Part shown: positions 1-6,729 of the stretch, piece by piece
How positions within the stretch are numbered: position 1 is the stretch's first letter
Layout of the letters: each line of letters begins with the position of its first letter
From: 70-18 sp041691815
GTDB taxonomy: Bacteria; Pseudomonadota; Alphaproteobacteria; Acetobacterales; Acetobacteraceae
Assembly: GCA_041691815.1 (NCBI GenBank)
Contig: JBEPTZ010000079.1
Location: 1-19,690 of the forward strand
DNA length: 19,690 nucleotides
Direction of reading: 5' to 3'
Notes under the pieces: generated by a model
Told to the model about the DNA's origin: nothing
The model's input: the letters and a program-made list of their open reading frames with translations, nothing else
Databases searched by the model: none
Translations under genes and position numbers: made by a program

Positions 1-94
1 TCACCACCGCGCGGCATTGCTCATCCGTGCCATACAGACGATCAAATTCAACCTCGCTCAGCCCCCGCTGAAACTGCACAGAATTTCGAGCCAT
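1..94 (-). CDS. IS1595 family transposase, N-terminal fragment (cut by window edge)
   Basis: Thirty-one codons are visible from the ATG at 94 to the window edge. The protein begins MARNSVQFQRGLSEVEF and continues with YGTDEQC. This matches the characteristic N-terminus of IS1595-family (ISXO2-like) transposases, where a VQFQKGLS segment and a YGTEEQC segment precede a zinc ribbon and then the DDE/N catalytic domain, both outside this window. A strong ribosome binding site (GCGGAGGAATTCG) precedes the ATG, which fixes the start. The catalytic domain cannot be judged here, so I cannot tell whether the element is intact. Confidence 0.85.
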   Translation of the reverse strand, partial: MARNSVQFQRGLSEVEFDRLYGTDEQCRAVV

Positions 95-142
95 CGAATT
101 CCTCCGCTAAATCATCAACGTTCTTGTTTCGTACAACTCCCC
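1..142 (-). mobile_element. IS1595-family insertion sequence, end only
   Basis: The left edge of the window is one end of an insertion sequence. It contains the transposase start (1-94) and about 48 bp of leader. The probable terminus is the run CCCC at 139-142, read on the minus strand as GGGGAGTTGTACGAAAC, which has the G-rich, GTTGTACGA-type look of IS1595-family inverted repeats. IS1595 elements usually make 8-bp target duplications, so 143-150 (gaacggct) would be one copy; the other end lies outside the window. The element sits about 50 bp beyond the stop of the motE-like gene, so it did not break that gene. The exact terminus is inferred. Confidence 0.7.
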
Positions 143-195
143 GAACGGCTGAGCAAGATGGCTAAGCAGGATCCCTTTTCACGCAGGCATCAGGT

Positions 196-855
196 TCAGC
201 CGCCGGTTCTGGCGGCCGGGGCGGGGGGTACGCGGTTCTCGCCGGCGCGCAGTTGCGCCAGTTCGGCGGTCACCTGGCGGGCACGCTCGGGCTGCATCGC
301 CGCCAGCACCGGGGCGGCCTTGCGCTCGTTCATCCGGTCGAGCACCTGAAGCAGCACGTTGCGGTCGAGATCGTTGAAGATCGCCGCCGCATCGCGCGGT
401 TTCATGGTTTCGTAGAGCTTCACCAACCCCTGCCAGTTGGCGCTCTCGCGCGCCTTGCGGGCGGTGTTCAGGCTCTCCAACCGCTGTTGCAGCGAGGTGA
501 GTTCGGCGACCCGCGCGCCGATGCGTTTTTCCGCCGCCGCCAGCACGCCCTCGCGCGCGGTGAGCCCGGCGGCGCGGGCATCCAGCTCGGCGCTGCGATG
601 GCGCAGATCGAGCAGCAGCTTGCGCTCGTCGTCACCGACCGGGGGCGCGGCGCAGGCGATCGGCGCTGACGGCGCGATGCCGGGTGGCGGCGCCGGCGGT
701 GTGGCGGCAACCGCCCTGGCCGGTTCGGCCGGCGCGGCATGGGCGGCTTCCGGCACCGCGGCGCGCACCAGCACCGCCGATTTCACCAGCAGCAGCACCG
801 CCATCGCCGCGATGGTCATCGGCAGCAGGCGCGGGCGATGGAAACCACGGCTCAT
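196..855 (-). CDS. motE: MotE-like flagellar protein (MgtE N-domain)
   Basis: The 219-residue protein has an N-terminal membrane anchor (about residues 10-32) and a Pro/Ala-rich periplasmic linker. A coiled coil follows (about 75-140), and then a C-terminal helical domain of the MgtE N-terminal type (about 145-200) containing ETMKPRDAAAIFNDL and VLDRMNERKAAPVLAAM. This is the layout of MotE, described in rhizobia as a chaperone for the periplasmic motor protein MotC. Similar proteins are encoded next to fliM and fliL in many Alphaproteobacteria. The start at 855 has GGGGA just upstream. It is the last gene of the fliL-fliM-DUF6468-motE operon, 22 nt after DUF6468. The role in motor assembly comes from the family and the context; the symbol is tentative because no motC is visible here. 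Confidence 0.78.
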   Translation of the reverse strand: MSRGFHRPRLLPMTIAAMAVLLLVKSAVLVRAAVPEAAHAAPAEPARAVAATPPAPPPGIAPSAPIACAAPPVGDDERKLLLDLRHRSAELDARAAGLTAREGVLAAAEKRIGARVAELTSLQQRLESLNTARKARESANWQGLVKLYETMKPRDAAAIFNDLDRNVLLQVLDRMNERKAAPVLAAMQPERARQVTAELAQLRAGENRVPPAPAARTGG

Positions 856-877
856 ATTCCCCTCCCCGGCTGGCGCG

Positions 878-1411
878 TCATTTGCTCAGCCGCAACGCCC
901 GCAGCAGGTCGCGCTCGGCCTGGCTGCGCACCCGCGGCGCCACCTCGCTGAGATCGGCCAGCCGCGGCTCCGGCTCCGGCTCGCGCGGCGGCGCCCAGGC
1001 CATCGGTTCGCGGGGCAGCGGCTCCCGGAGCAGCAGCTCTGGGGCGGCAGCGGCCACCGGCTGATCCAGCACCCGCGCCGCGCGCACCAGCCGGTCCAGC
1101 CGGTCGGCCAGCTTCTCGCCGCGATCGTTGAGGAACAGCAGGTCGTCCTTCAGCCGGCCGCCGGCCTCCATCTGCCGCACAATCTGCCGGCCGGTGCCCT
1201 CGGCCGCCTCGCGCAGCCGCTCCACCCCCTGCTCGGCGGCGTGCGAGGAGGCGTTGAACTCCGCCACCAGCGCCTCCAGCGCCGCGCGGTCGCGCTTCAG
1301 CACGCCGAGCGCCCGCTCCAACCGGATGGCGTGGAACAAGGTTCCCGCCAGCAGCACGATCAGCACGATCTCCAGTATCCATTGCATCCCGCCTGTTGCG
1401 ATGCCGTTCAT
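878..1411 (-). CDS. DUF6468 domain protein, flagellar operon membrane protein
   Basis: The 177-residue protein has one N-terminal transmembrane segment (about residues 9-26, WILEIVLIVLLAGTLFHAI), a long coiled-coil-like helix (about 28-110) and a Pro/Glu-rich tail. Small proteins of this kind between fliM and motE in Alphaproteobacteria are annotated as DUF6468, with no defined biochemical role. An inner-membrane factor working with the FliL/MotE part of the motor is a reasonable inference. I chose ATG 1411, which is preceded by GGGGGCGCC. An in-frame ATG at 1387 begins directly at the membrane segment and is possible, but its purine-rich sequence is too close. It lies 37 nt after fliM, and that gap holds a hairpin. 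Confidence 0.75.
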   Translation of the reverse strand: MNGIATGGMQWILEIVLIVLLAGTLFHAIRLERALGVLKRDRAALEALVAEFNASSHAAEQGVERLREAAEGTGRQIVRQMEAGGRLKDDLLFLNDRGEKLADRLDRLVRAARVLDQPVAAAAPELLLREPLPREPMAWAPPREPEPEPRLADLSEVAPRVRSQAERDLLRALRLSK

Positions 1412-1421
1412 GGCGCCCCCG

Positions 1422-1440
1422 GATGGGCCTTCTGCCCATC
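1422..1440 (-). other. Intercistronic hairpin between fliM and DUF6468 gene
   Basis: A perfect 7-bp stem, GATGGGC / GCCCATC, with a 5-nt loop fills most of the 37-nt fliM-DUF6468 gap and ends about 10 nt before the start at 1411. There is no T-run, so it is not a standard intrinsic terminator. It could protect or process the mRNA or lower translation of the downstream gene. Confidence 0.5.
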
Positions 1441-1448
1441 TCCCCTTG

Positions 1449-2522
1449 TTAGCGTTCGCCACCCGGCAGCAGCCGCGGCAGTTCACGCTCGATACGCACC
1501 GCCATGCGGTTCTTGCGCCGCCCGACCTTGCCCTCGAACATCGCCATCGCGCCGCAGCGCAGCAGCACCGAGGCACCGATGGTGGCGCCGAGCACGATCC
1601 GGCTGCCCGGCTGCAAAGCCATCACGTCCGACAGCGGCATCACCTGCTCGTCCAGCACCACGTCGAGGTCGATCTCGGTGTTCCACAACTCCTCGGCCAG
1701 ATGCGTCTCCCAGATCGAATCGCGGCCGAATTTCTCACCCATGAACTGCTGCAGCAGCAATTCGCGCACCGGCTCCAGCGTGGCGTACGGCAGCAGCAAT
1801 TCCAGCTTGCCACCGCGATCCTCCATATCGACGCGCAACCGTGCGAGTACCGCGGCGTTGGACAGCCGCGAGATGGTGGCGAAGCGCGGGTTCACTTCCA
1901 GTCGCTCGAACCGGAAGGTCACCGGGCACAGCGGGTCGAAGCTCACCGACAGATCGGCCAGCACCACATGGATCAGCCGCTCGACCAGGGTACGCTCGAT
2001 GGTGGTGTACGGCCGGCCCTCGATGCGCATCGCAGCGGTGCCCCGCCTGCCGCCGAGCAGCACGTCGACGATCGAGTAGATCATCGCGCTGTCGACCACC
2101 ATCAGGCCGTAATTGTCCCACTCCTCGGCCTTGAACACCGCCAGCATCGCCGGCAGCGGGATCGAGTTCAGGTAATCGCCGAACCGCAACGACAGGATGT
2201 TGTCGATGCCGACTTCGACGTTGTCGCTGGTGAAGTTGCGCAGGCTGGTGGACATGATCCGCACCAGACGATCGAACACGATCTCCAGCATCGGCAGCCG
2301 CTCGTAGGAAACAAGACCGGAGCTGATGATCCGCTGCATGCCGCTGCGATGCTCGCCGCCGTCCGGCCCGTCATCGAAGCCCAGCAGGCTGTCGATCTCG
2401 GCCTGGTTCAGCACCCGTTCCGGCGCGGCCTCCGCCGCAGTCTCCCCCTCAAGCTCGGCGCCCCAGGCGGCCGCCAGCGCATCCTCGTCGCGCGACTCCG
2501 CAGCCGGATCGGTATCGCTCAC
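1449..2522 (-). CDS. fliM: Flagellar motor switch protein FliM
   Basis: FliM is the C-ring protein that binds phosphorylated CheY and helps reverse the motor; it sits at the cytoplasmic face of the basal body. The 357-residue frame contains VLNQAEIDSLLGFD (about residues 37-50), the FliM CheY-binding motif. The conserved middle domain follows (FTSDNVEVGIDNI, LLGGRRGTAAMRIEGRP, TTIERTLVERLI), then a SpoA/FliN-like C-terminal domain (about 270-355). The start is a GTG at 2522 that overlaps the fliL stop (GTGA), so the two are translationally coupled; no ATG lies between the fliL stop and the conserved region. The roughly 36 residues before the CheY motif are longer than in enteric FliM, where the motif is at the very N-terminus. 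Confidence 0.95.
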   Translation of the reverse strand: MSDTDPAAESRDEDALAAAWGAELEGETAAEAAPERVLNQAEIDSLLGFDDGPDGGEHRSGMQRIISSGLVSYERLPMLEIVFDRLVRIMSTSLRNFTSDNVEVGIDNILSLRFGDYLNSIPLPAMLAVFKAEEWDNYGLMVVDSAMIYSIVDVLLGGRRGTAAMRIEGRPYTTIERTLVERLIHVVLADLSVSFDPLCPVTFRFERLEVNPRFATISRLSNAAVLARLRVDMEDRGGKLELLLPYATLEPVRELLLQQFMGEKFGRDSIWETHLAEELWNTEIDLDVVLDEQVMPLSDVMALQPGSRIVLGATIGASVLLRCGAMAMFEGKVGRRKNRMAVRIERELPRLLPGGER

Positions 2523-3028
2523 TGGACCAGCATTTCGGTGAACAGCACATCCACCACCCTGGCCGGCGCAACCGCGGCGTTGGCGCGGGCGATCAGTTCC
2601 TCGCGCAGCCGATAGGTGCCGGCGCTGCCGCGCAACTCCTCGGGGCTCATGTCGCGCAGATAGGTCTGAAACATGTCCAGCAGCCGGGGCATCGCCGCCT
2701 TCACCGTGTCGGCGTCCTCGGCGCGGCCGAGTTCCAGCCGGCTGTGCAGCTTGATGTAGCTGGAACGGCGCGGCCCGGCATTCAGGTTGGCGACGATCTC
2801 CGGCATCTCCAGATAGACCGGCGCCGCCGGCCTGGCCGCCTCCTGCGCGCCCTTGGCGGCATGCCCGCCGATCCCCAGCAGCGGCGGCAGGATGCCCCCG
2901 AACCACAGCCCGGCGCCGACCGCCGCCAGCGCCACCGGGGCGGCCAGCAGCACCAGCTTGCGCCGCCCGCCCGGTTTGGTCGCCGGCTCCATCCCACCCT
3001 GGCCGATCGTCGTGGCGGCTGCACCCAT
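2519..3028 (-). CDS. fliL: Flagellar basal body-associated protein FliL
   Basis: FliL is a single-pass inner-membrane protein whose periplasmic domain surrounds the stator and supports torque. This 169-residue protein has a short charged cytoplasmic start, a transmembrane segment (about residues 24-52) and a periplasmic FliL domain. That domain contains YLEMPEIVANLN, YIKLHSRLEL and LRDMSPEELRGSAGTYRLREEL, and it ends VVDVLFTEMLVQ, typical of the family. The ATG at 3028 has AGGA seven bases upstream. It is the first gene of the minus-strand operon and overlaps fliM by 4 nt. Its promoter must lie in the 217-bp region shared with flgF. Confidence 0.92.
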   Translation of the reverse strand: MGAAATTIGQGGMEPATKPGGRRKLVLLAAPVALAAVGAGLWFGGILPPLLGIGGHAAKGAQEAARPAAPVYLEMPEIVANLNAGPRRSSYIKLHSRLELGRAEDADTVKAAMPRLLDMFQTYLRDMSPEELRGSAGTYRLREELIARANAAVAPARVVDVLFTEMLVQ

Positions 3029-3042
3029 GACACATCCTGTTT

Positions 3043-3062
3043 GCCAAACCCGCCGGTTTGGC
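3043..3062. promoter_or_regulatory. Palindrome upstream of fliL (operator or leader hairpin)
   Basis: A perfect 8-bp inverted repeat, GCCAAACC / GGTTTGGC, with a CGCC spacer lies 14 nt before the fliL start and just upstream of its AGGA. It could be a protein-binding site or a hairpin in the fliL leader. It has no T-run on either strand, so it is unlikely to be a terminator. Confidence 0.45.
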
Positions 3063-3198
3063 GGGCGATCACAGTCTGCCGCCCAGGCGTTAACGAAGCC
3101 TTGCGAACGCGGCCATTTCTGCCGGGTGCCACCGCCCCGCCCCCGGCAGATGCCGCCGGGCGCCGGCCACCGCCGCAGCATTTCCGCCGCCCCCGCCC

Positions 3199-3213
3199 TG
3201 GCACGCCGCTTGC
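3199..3213 (+). promoter_or_regulatory. Sigma-54 promoter of the flgFGAH operon
   Basis: TGGCACG-CCGC-TTGC matches the sigma-54 (RpoN) consensus TGGCACG-N4-TTGC at every defined position, with the GG and GC doublets spaced exactly 12 bp. The predicted transcript start is near 3225, which leaves a leader of about 20 nt with GAGG at 3234-3237 before the flgF ATG at 3246. Sigma-54 control of rod and ring genes is established in Caulobacter, where FlbD is the activator. An enhancer is expected nearby but I could not define it. Confidence 0.85.
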
Positions 3214-3245
3214 GATGCCCACCCGGCCACAACGAGGCCACGCCG

Positions 3246-3971
3246 ATGGACCTGAACACCGCAATCGCCCTGTCCCGCCTGTCCGCCCAGCAGCGGGCGA
3301 TGGATGTCACCGCCACCAACTTCGCCAACGCCGGCACCCCCGGCTACCAGGCCGAGCGCACCGTGTTCGCCGACTGGCTGAACCACACCAAAAGCGGCGA
3401 GACCATCGCCTTCACCCAGGACCGCGCCACCTGGCGCGACACCACACCGGGCGCGCTGAGCCAGACCGGCAACCCGCTCGATGTGGCCCTCTCCGGCCCC
3501 GGCTACTTCACCGTGCAGACCGACCAGGGCATCCGCCTGACCCGCGCCGGGCATTTCTCGCTGTCAGCCGGCGGCGCGCTCACCGACGGCCTCGGCAACC
3601 AGGTGCTGGACACCAACGGCCGGCCGATCCAGTTCGCCCCCGCCGACACCGGCATCGCCATCGCCGGCGACGGCACCATCAGCAGCAGGAACGGCCAGAT
3701 CGCCCACCTCGCCGTGGTCAGCGTCGCCGAGCCGCAGAAGTTGGTCGCCGAGGGCGGCCGGCTGCTGAACCCCGACGCCACCACCACCACGCCGCTCGCC
3801 AACCCCCGCCTCACCCAGGGCGCGATCGAGGGCAGCAACATCCAGCCCACCCTGGAACTCACCCGCATGATGGCCGATCTGCGCGAGTTCCAGTTCACCA
3901 GCCAGTTCATCCAGGCCGAGGCGGACCGCCAGCAGGGCGCCATCGACAAGATCACCCAGCAGCGGAGCTAG
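3246..3971 (+). CDS. flgF: Flagellar basal-body rod protein FlgF
   Basis: FlgF is a proximal rod subunit exported by the flagellar type III system. The 241-residue protein begins with the rod-protein N-terminal helix (LSRLSAQQRAMDVTATNFANAGTPGYQAER). It continues with the central FlgE/F/G domain (LDVALSGPGYFTVQT, LTRAGHFSLSAGGALTDGLG) and ends with the C-terminal rod helix (about residues 195-240, GAIEGSNIQPTLELTRMM). Length and motif order fit FlgF, and its position directly before flgG supports this. The ATG at 3246 has GAGG eight bases upstream and sits about 20 nt after the predicted sigma-54 start site. The open frame continues upstream but without rod-protein similarity. Confidence 0.92.
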   Translation: MDLNTAIALSRLSAQQRAMDVTATNFANAGTPGYQAERTVFADWLNHTKSGETIAFTQDRATWRDTTPGALSQTGNPLDVALSGPGYFTVQTDQGIRLTRAGHFSLSAGGALTDGLGNQVLDTNGRPIQFAPADTGIAIAGDGTISSRNGQIAHLAVVSVAEPQKLVAEGGRLLNPDATTTTPLANPRLTQGAIEGSNIQPTLELTRMMADLREFQFTSQFIQAEADRQQGAIDKITQQRS

Positions 3972-3980
3972 TGGCCCGAT

Positions 3981-4006
3981 GCTGACGGGCACTTCCGCCC
4001 GTCAGC
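3981..4006 (+). other. Strong hairpin between flgF and flgG
   Basis: A perfect 10-bp inverted repeat, GCTGACGGGC / GCCCGTCAGC, with the 6-nt loop ACTTCC begins 9 nt after the flgF stop and lies 69 nt before flgG. No T-run follows, so full termination is unlikely. Partial attenuation, or a stabilising or processing hairpin that sets the FlgF:FlgG ratio, is more plausible, since the rod needs many more FlgG than FlgF subunits. Confidence 0.6.
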
Positions 4007-4075
4007 TGAATCGGTCCACCAAATCAAGGGAGTGCTCTGACGCATGTTGAACCTTCCATCCCAGTCGGAGCACTA

Positions 4076-4861
4076 ATGCGCGCGCTCGACATCGCCGGCA
4101 CCGGCATGCAGGCCCAGTCCACCAACGTCGAAGTCATCTCCAACAACATCGCCAACATGACCACCACCGGCTTCAAGCGCCGCCGCGCCGAGTTTCAGGA
4201 CCTGATCTACCAGAACCTGCGCCGGGTCGGCTCCAACTCGTCCGATGCCGGATCGGTGGTGCCGGCCGGCGCCCAGGTCGGCCTCGGCGTCAAGACGGCG
4301 GCGATCTACCGGATCAACGAGCAGGGCAACCTGCAACAGACCTCGAACAGCCTCGACCTGGCGATCCGCGGCGGCGGCTATTTCCAGATCGCGCTGCCCA
4401 ACGGCGACACCGCCTATACCCGCGACGGCACGCTGTCGCTGTCGCCGGAGGGCCAGATCGTCACCGCCGACGGCTACGTGGTGCAGCCCGGCATCACCAT
4501 CCCGTCCAACGCCACCAACGTTACCATCAACAGCGCCGGCCAGGTGCAGGTGACGCTCGATGGGCAGACCGCGCCGGCGCTGGTCGGCCAGATCCAGCTG
4601 GCGGTTTTTCCCAACGAGACCGGACTCGACGCCCAGGGCGGCAATCTGTTCCTGCAAAGCACCGCCAGCGGCGCCCCGGTCACCGGCGTGCCGGCCTCGC
4701 CCGGCTTCGGCTCGGTGCTGCAAGGCTTCGTCGAGACCAGCAACGTCAACGTGGTCAGCGAGATCACCAACCTGATCACCGCCCAGCGCGCCTACGAGAT
4801 GAACAGCAAGGTGATCACCACCGCCGACCAGATGCTCTCCACCCTCACCAATCTGCGTTGA
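4076..4861 (+). CDS. flgG: Flagellar basal-body rod protein FlgG (distal rod)
   Basis: FlgG forms the distal rod that crosses the periplasm. The 261-residue length is typical. The N-terminus MRALDIAGTGMQAQSTNVEV followed by ISNNIANMTTTGFKRRRAEF is diagnostic of FlgG, as is LIYQNLRRVGS. The core has LDLAIRGGGYFQIALPNGDTAYTRDG, and the C-terminus has VNVVSEITNLITAQRAYEMNSKVI followed by TADQMLSTLTNLR. The ATG at 4076 is preceded by GGAG six bases upstream. It shares the flgF promoter and has a hairpin in its leader. The stop is followed by flgA after 20 nt. Confidence 0.96.
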   Translation: MRALDIAGTGMQAQSTNVEVISNNIANMTTTGFKRRRAEFQDLIYQNLRRVGSNSSDAGSVVPAGAQVGLGVKTAAIYRINEQGNLQQTSNSLDLAIRGGGYFQIALPNGDTAYTRDGTLSLSPEGQIVTADGYVVQPGITIPSNATNVTINSAGQVQVTLDGQTAPALVGQIQLAVFPNETGLDAQGGNLFLQSTASGAPVTGVPASPGFGSVLQGFVETSNVNVVSEITNLITAQRAYEMNSKVITTADQMLSTLTNLR

Positions 4862-4881
4862 GCCGGCCAGGAGCCCCCGCC

Positions 4882-5883
4882 ATGAAATCGCTGCTGTTCG
4901 CCCTGCTGGCGCTGCTCGCTGGCCTGCTGCAAACCCCACCGCCGGCCTGGGGCGCCACACTGCGGCCGATGACCACGCTCACCGCCGGCGTGGTCCGGCT
5001 GTCCGACCTGTTCGATAACGCCGGGCCGGATGCCGCCCGGGTGCTCGGCCCGGCCCCCTCGCCCGGCGCCCGCATCGTGGTCGAGGCCGGCCAGCTCGCC
5101 GCCATCGCCCGCCAGTTCGGCGTCGACTGGCGGCCATCCTCACCCGGCGACCGCATCGTGCTCGACCGCCCCGGCCGCCTGCTCGACCGCGCCGCGACAC
5201 TCGCCGCCCTGCGCACGGCGCTGATCGCGGTCGGCGCGCCGGAGGATGCCGATATCGACCTGCCCGGCTTCACCGCCCCGCTGATCCCCGAGCACGCGAC
5301 ACCAGACCTAGCCGTCGAGCAACTCGCCTACCAGGACGGCGCCGGCAATTTCACCGCGCAACTGATCGTCACCGCCGACGGCATGGCGCCGCTGCGGCTG
5401 CGCGTCGCCGGCCGGTTGCAGGAGATGGTCAGCCTGCCGGTGCCGACCCACCGCCTGCCGGCCGGCAGCCTGCTGCACGCCGCCGATTTGCGCCTGGCCC
5501 GCGTCCCGGCCCGCCTCGCCCAGGGCGACATGCTGCGCGACCCCGCCGCCGCCGAGGGCATGGCGCTGCGCCGCATGGCCCGCCCCGGAGAACCTCTCCG
5601 CCGCTCCGACCTGGAAAAGCCCGAAGCCGTCGCCAAGGGTGCCAGGGTGGCGATGCGCCTGCTGGCCCCCGGCCTGCTGCTGCTGGCCCAGGGCGAGGCG
5701 CTGCAAGGCGGCCCGGTCGGCGCCCGCATCGCGGTGCTCAACCCCGCCTCGCGCGCCGTGCTGGAGGCCGAGATCACCGGCCCCGGCCAGGTCCGCGTCA
5801 CCGCCGGCAGCACCCCGATCACGCCCCCAGGCGGCGGTGGCGGCTATTATAGCAGCTACGCGACACGGGTGGCCGGGCGATGA
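4882..5883 (+). CDS. flgA: Flagellar P-ring assembly chaperone FlgA
   Basis: FlgA is a periplasmic chaperone that helps FlgI assemble the P ring. The 333-residue protein has a Sec signal peptide (MKSLLFALLALLAGLLQ, with cleavage likely after about residue 24). A variable middle section follows, then the SAF/ChapFlgA C-terminal region (about 190-310) with VPTHRLPAGSLLHAADLRLARV, MALRRMARPGEPLRRSDL and a VRVTAG end. ATG 4882 is chosen because AGGAG lies eight bases upstream and the signal peptide starts there; an in-frame ATG at 4858 would overlap flgG and spoil the signal peptide. It is longer than enteric FlgA, as is common in Alphaproteobacteria. Its stop overlaps flgH (ATGA). Confidence 0.88.
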   Translation: MKSLLFALLALLAGLLQTPPPAWGATLRPMTTLTAGVVRLSDLFDNAGPDAARVLGPAPSPGARIVVEAGQLAAIARQFGVDWRPSSPGDRIVLDRPGRLLDRAATLAALRTALIAVGAPEDADIDLPGFTAPLIPEHATPDLAVEQLAYQDGAGNFTAQLIVTADGMAPLRLRVAGRLQEMVSLPVPTHRLPAGSLLHAADLRLARVPARLAQGDMLRDPAAAEGMALRRMARPGEPLRRSDLEKPEAVAKGARVAMRLLAPGLLLLAQGEALQGGPVGARIAVLNPASRAVLEAEITGPGQVRVTAGSTPITPPGGGGGYYSSYATRVAGR

Positions 5884-6617
5884 ACCCCCGCATCGCCCCG
5901 GCACTGCTGCTGCTGCCATTGCTGTCGGCCTGCGGCTCGCTGCAACGCCTGTCCGAGATCGGCAGCCCACCGGCGATGACCGCCAGCTCCGACCCCACCC
6001 GCTCGCCCGGCTATCGCCCGCTGACCATGCCGATGCCGGCGGTCCAGGTCGCCTCGCCGGCGCCGAACGCGCTATGGCGCAACGGCAGCCGCGCCTTCTT
6101 CAAGGACCAGCGCGCCGCCCAGGTCGGCGACATCATCACCGTGCTGGTCAACATCGCCGACGCCGCCCAATTGCAGAACGCCACCGCCGCCACCCGCAGC
6201 GGCAACGAGGGCCTCGGCCTGCCCAACATCTTCGGCCTGGAGGCCACCATCCCGAAGATGCTGGCCGGCGCGGTCGCCTCCAGCCTGCTGTCCACCAGCA
6301 GCAGCAACGGCAACACCGGCACCGCCCAGATCAAGCGCAACGAGACCGTCACCCTGCGGCTGGCCGGCGTCATCACCCAGGTGCTGCCGAACGGCAATCT
6401 GGTGGTCGCCGCCCGCCAGGAGGTGCGGGTGAACTCCGAGCTGCGCAACCTCGGCGTCACCGGGGTGATCCGCCCGCAGGACATCGCCAGCGACAACACG
6501 GTGACCAGCGACCGCATGGCCGAAGCCCGCATAGCCTATGGCGGCCGCGGCCAGCTCACCGACGTGCAGACCCCGCGCTGGGGCCAGCAGGTGCTGGATG
6601 TGGTGATGCCGTTCTGA
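5880..6617 (+). CDS. flgH: Flagellar L-ring protein FlgH
   Basis: FlgH is the outer-membrane lipoprotein that forms the L ring around the rod. The 245-residue protein has a lipoprotein signal with lipobox LSAC (Cys18). It carries FlgH core motifs: LWRNGSRAFFKDQRAAQVGDI, ITVLVNIADAAQLQN, VTLRLAGVITQVLPNGNLVV, AARQEVRVNSELRNLGVTGVI, and the end GQLTDVQTPRWGQQVLDVV. The ATG overlaps the flgA stop by 4 nt, so the pair is translationally coupled. It is the last gene of the operon. Its stop lies only 6 nt before a repeat element, and flgI, the P-ring gene that is FlgA's client, is not adjacent. Confidence 0.95.
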   Translation: MNPRIAPALLLLPLLSACGSLQRLSEIGSPPAMTASSDPTRSPGYRPLTMPMPAVQVASPAPNALWRNGSRAFFKDQRAAQVGDIITVLVNIADAAQLQNATAATRSGNEGLGLPNIFGLEATIPKMLAGAVASSLLSTSSSNGNTGTAQIKRNETVTLRLAGVITQVLPNGNLVVAARQEVRVNSELRNLGVTGVIRPQDIASDNTVTSDRMAEARIAYGGRGQLTDVQTPRWGQQVLDVVMPF

Positions 6618-6623
6618 GCCGGG

Positions 6624-6729
6624 CCAGAGCACGATGCCTTCCGGCAGGCGAAGGCATCATGCTGCCGCTCGTTGTTTTGTTGCGCGATTCAGACCATCGT
6701 GTGATTCCACCTACGGTCATCGCGCTCTA
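6624..6729 (+). repeat. MITE-like repeat element, copy 1 (between flgH and hemN)
   Basis: This 106-bp element is repeated in reverse orientation at 12712-12816, with roughly four fifths of positions matching by eye. It starts CCAGAGC and ends GCTCTA. The ends form an imperfect terminal inverted repeat (AGAGCACGAT against AGAGCGCGAT, 9 of 10). Near one end is a perfect 9-bp hairpin, GATGCCTTC / GAAGGCATC (6633-6658). The other half carries GATTCAGACC and GTGATTCCACC, which look like diverged direct repeats. No coding content is evident and no target duplication is clear. The terminal CTA supplies the hemN stop codon on the minus strand. It fills the gap between two convergent genes and may act as a bidirectional terminator. 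Confidence 0.8.

Noticed and set aside
871..885. TGGCGCG-TCAT-TTGC on the plus strand resembles a sigma-54 promoter.
   Set aside because: It lies across the end of the DUF6468 gene, points antisense into it and precedes no plus-strand gene, so chance in GC-rich DNA is likelier.
3091..3107. GTTAACG near the fliL-flgF region as a CtrA site.
   Set aside because: Only one TTAA half-site is present; the second half of TTAA-N7-TTAA is missing.
6618..6729. Absence of flgI after flgH read as a deletion of the flagellar operon.
   Set aside because: In Caulobacter and other Alphaproteobacteria flgI is commonly in a separate cluster, so its absence here is not evidence of loss.
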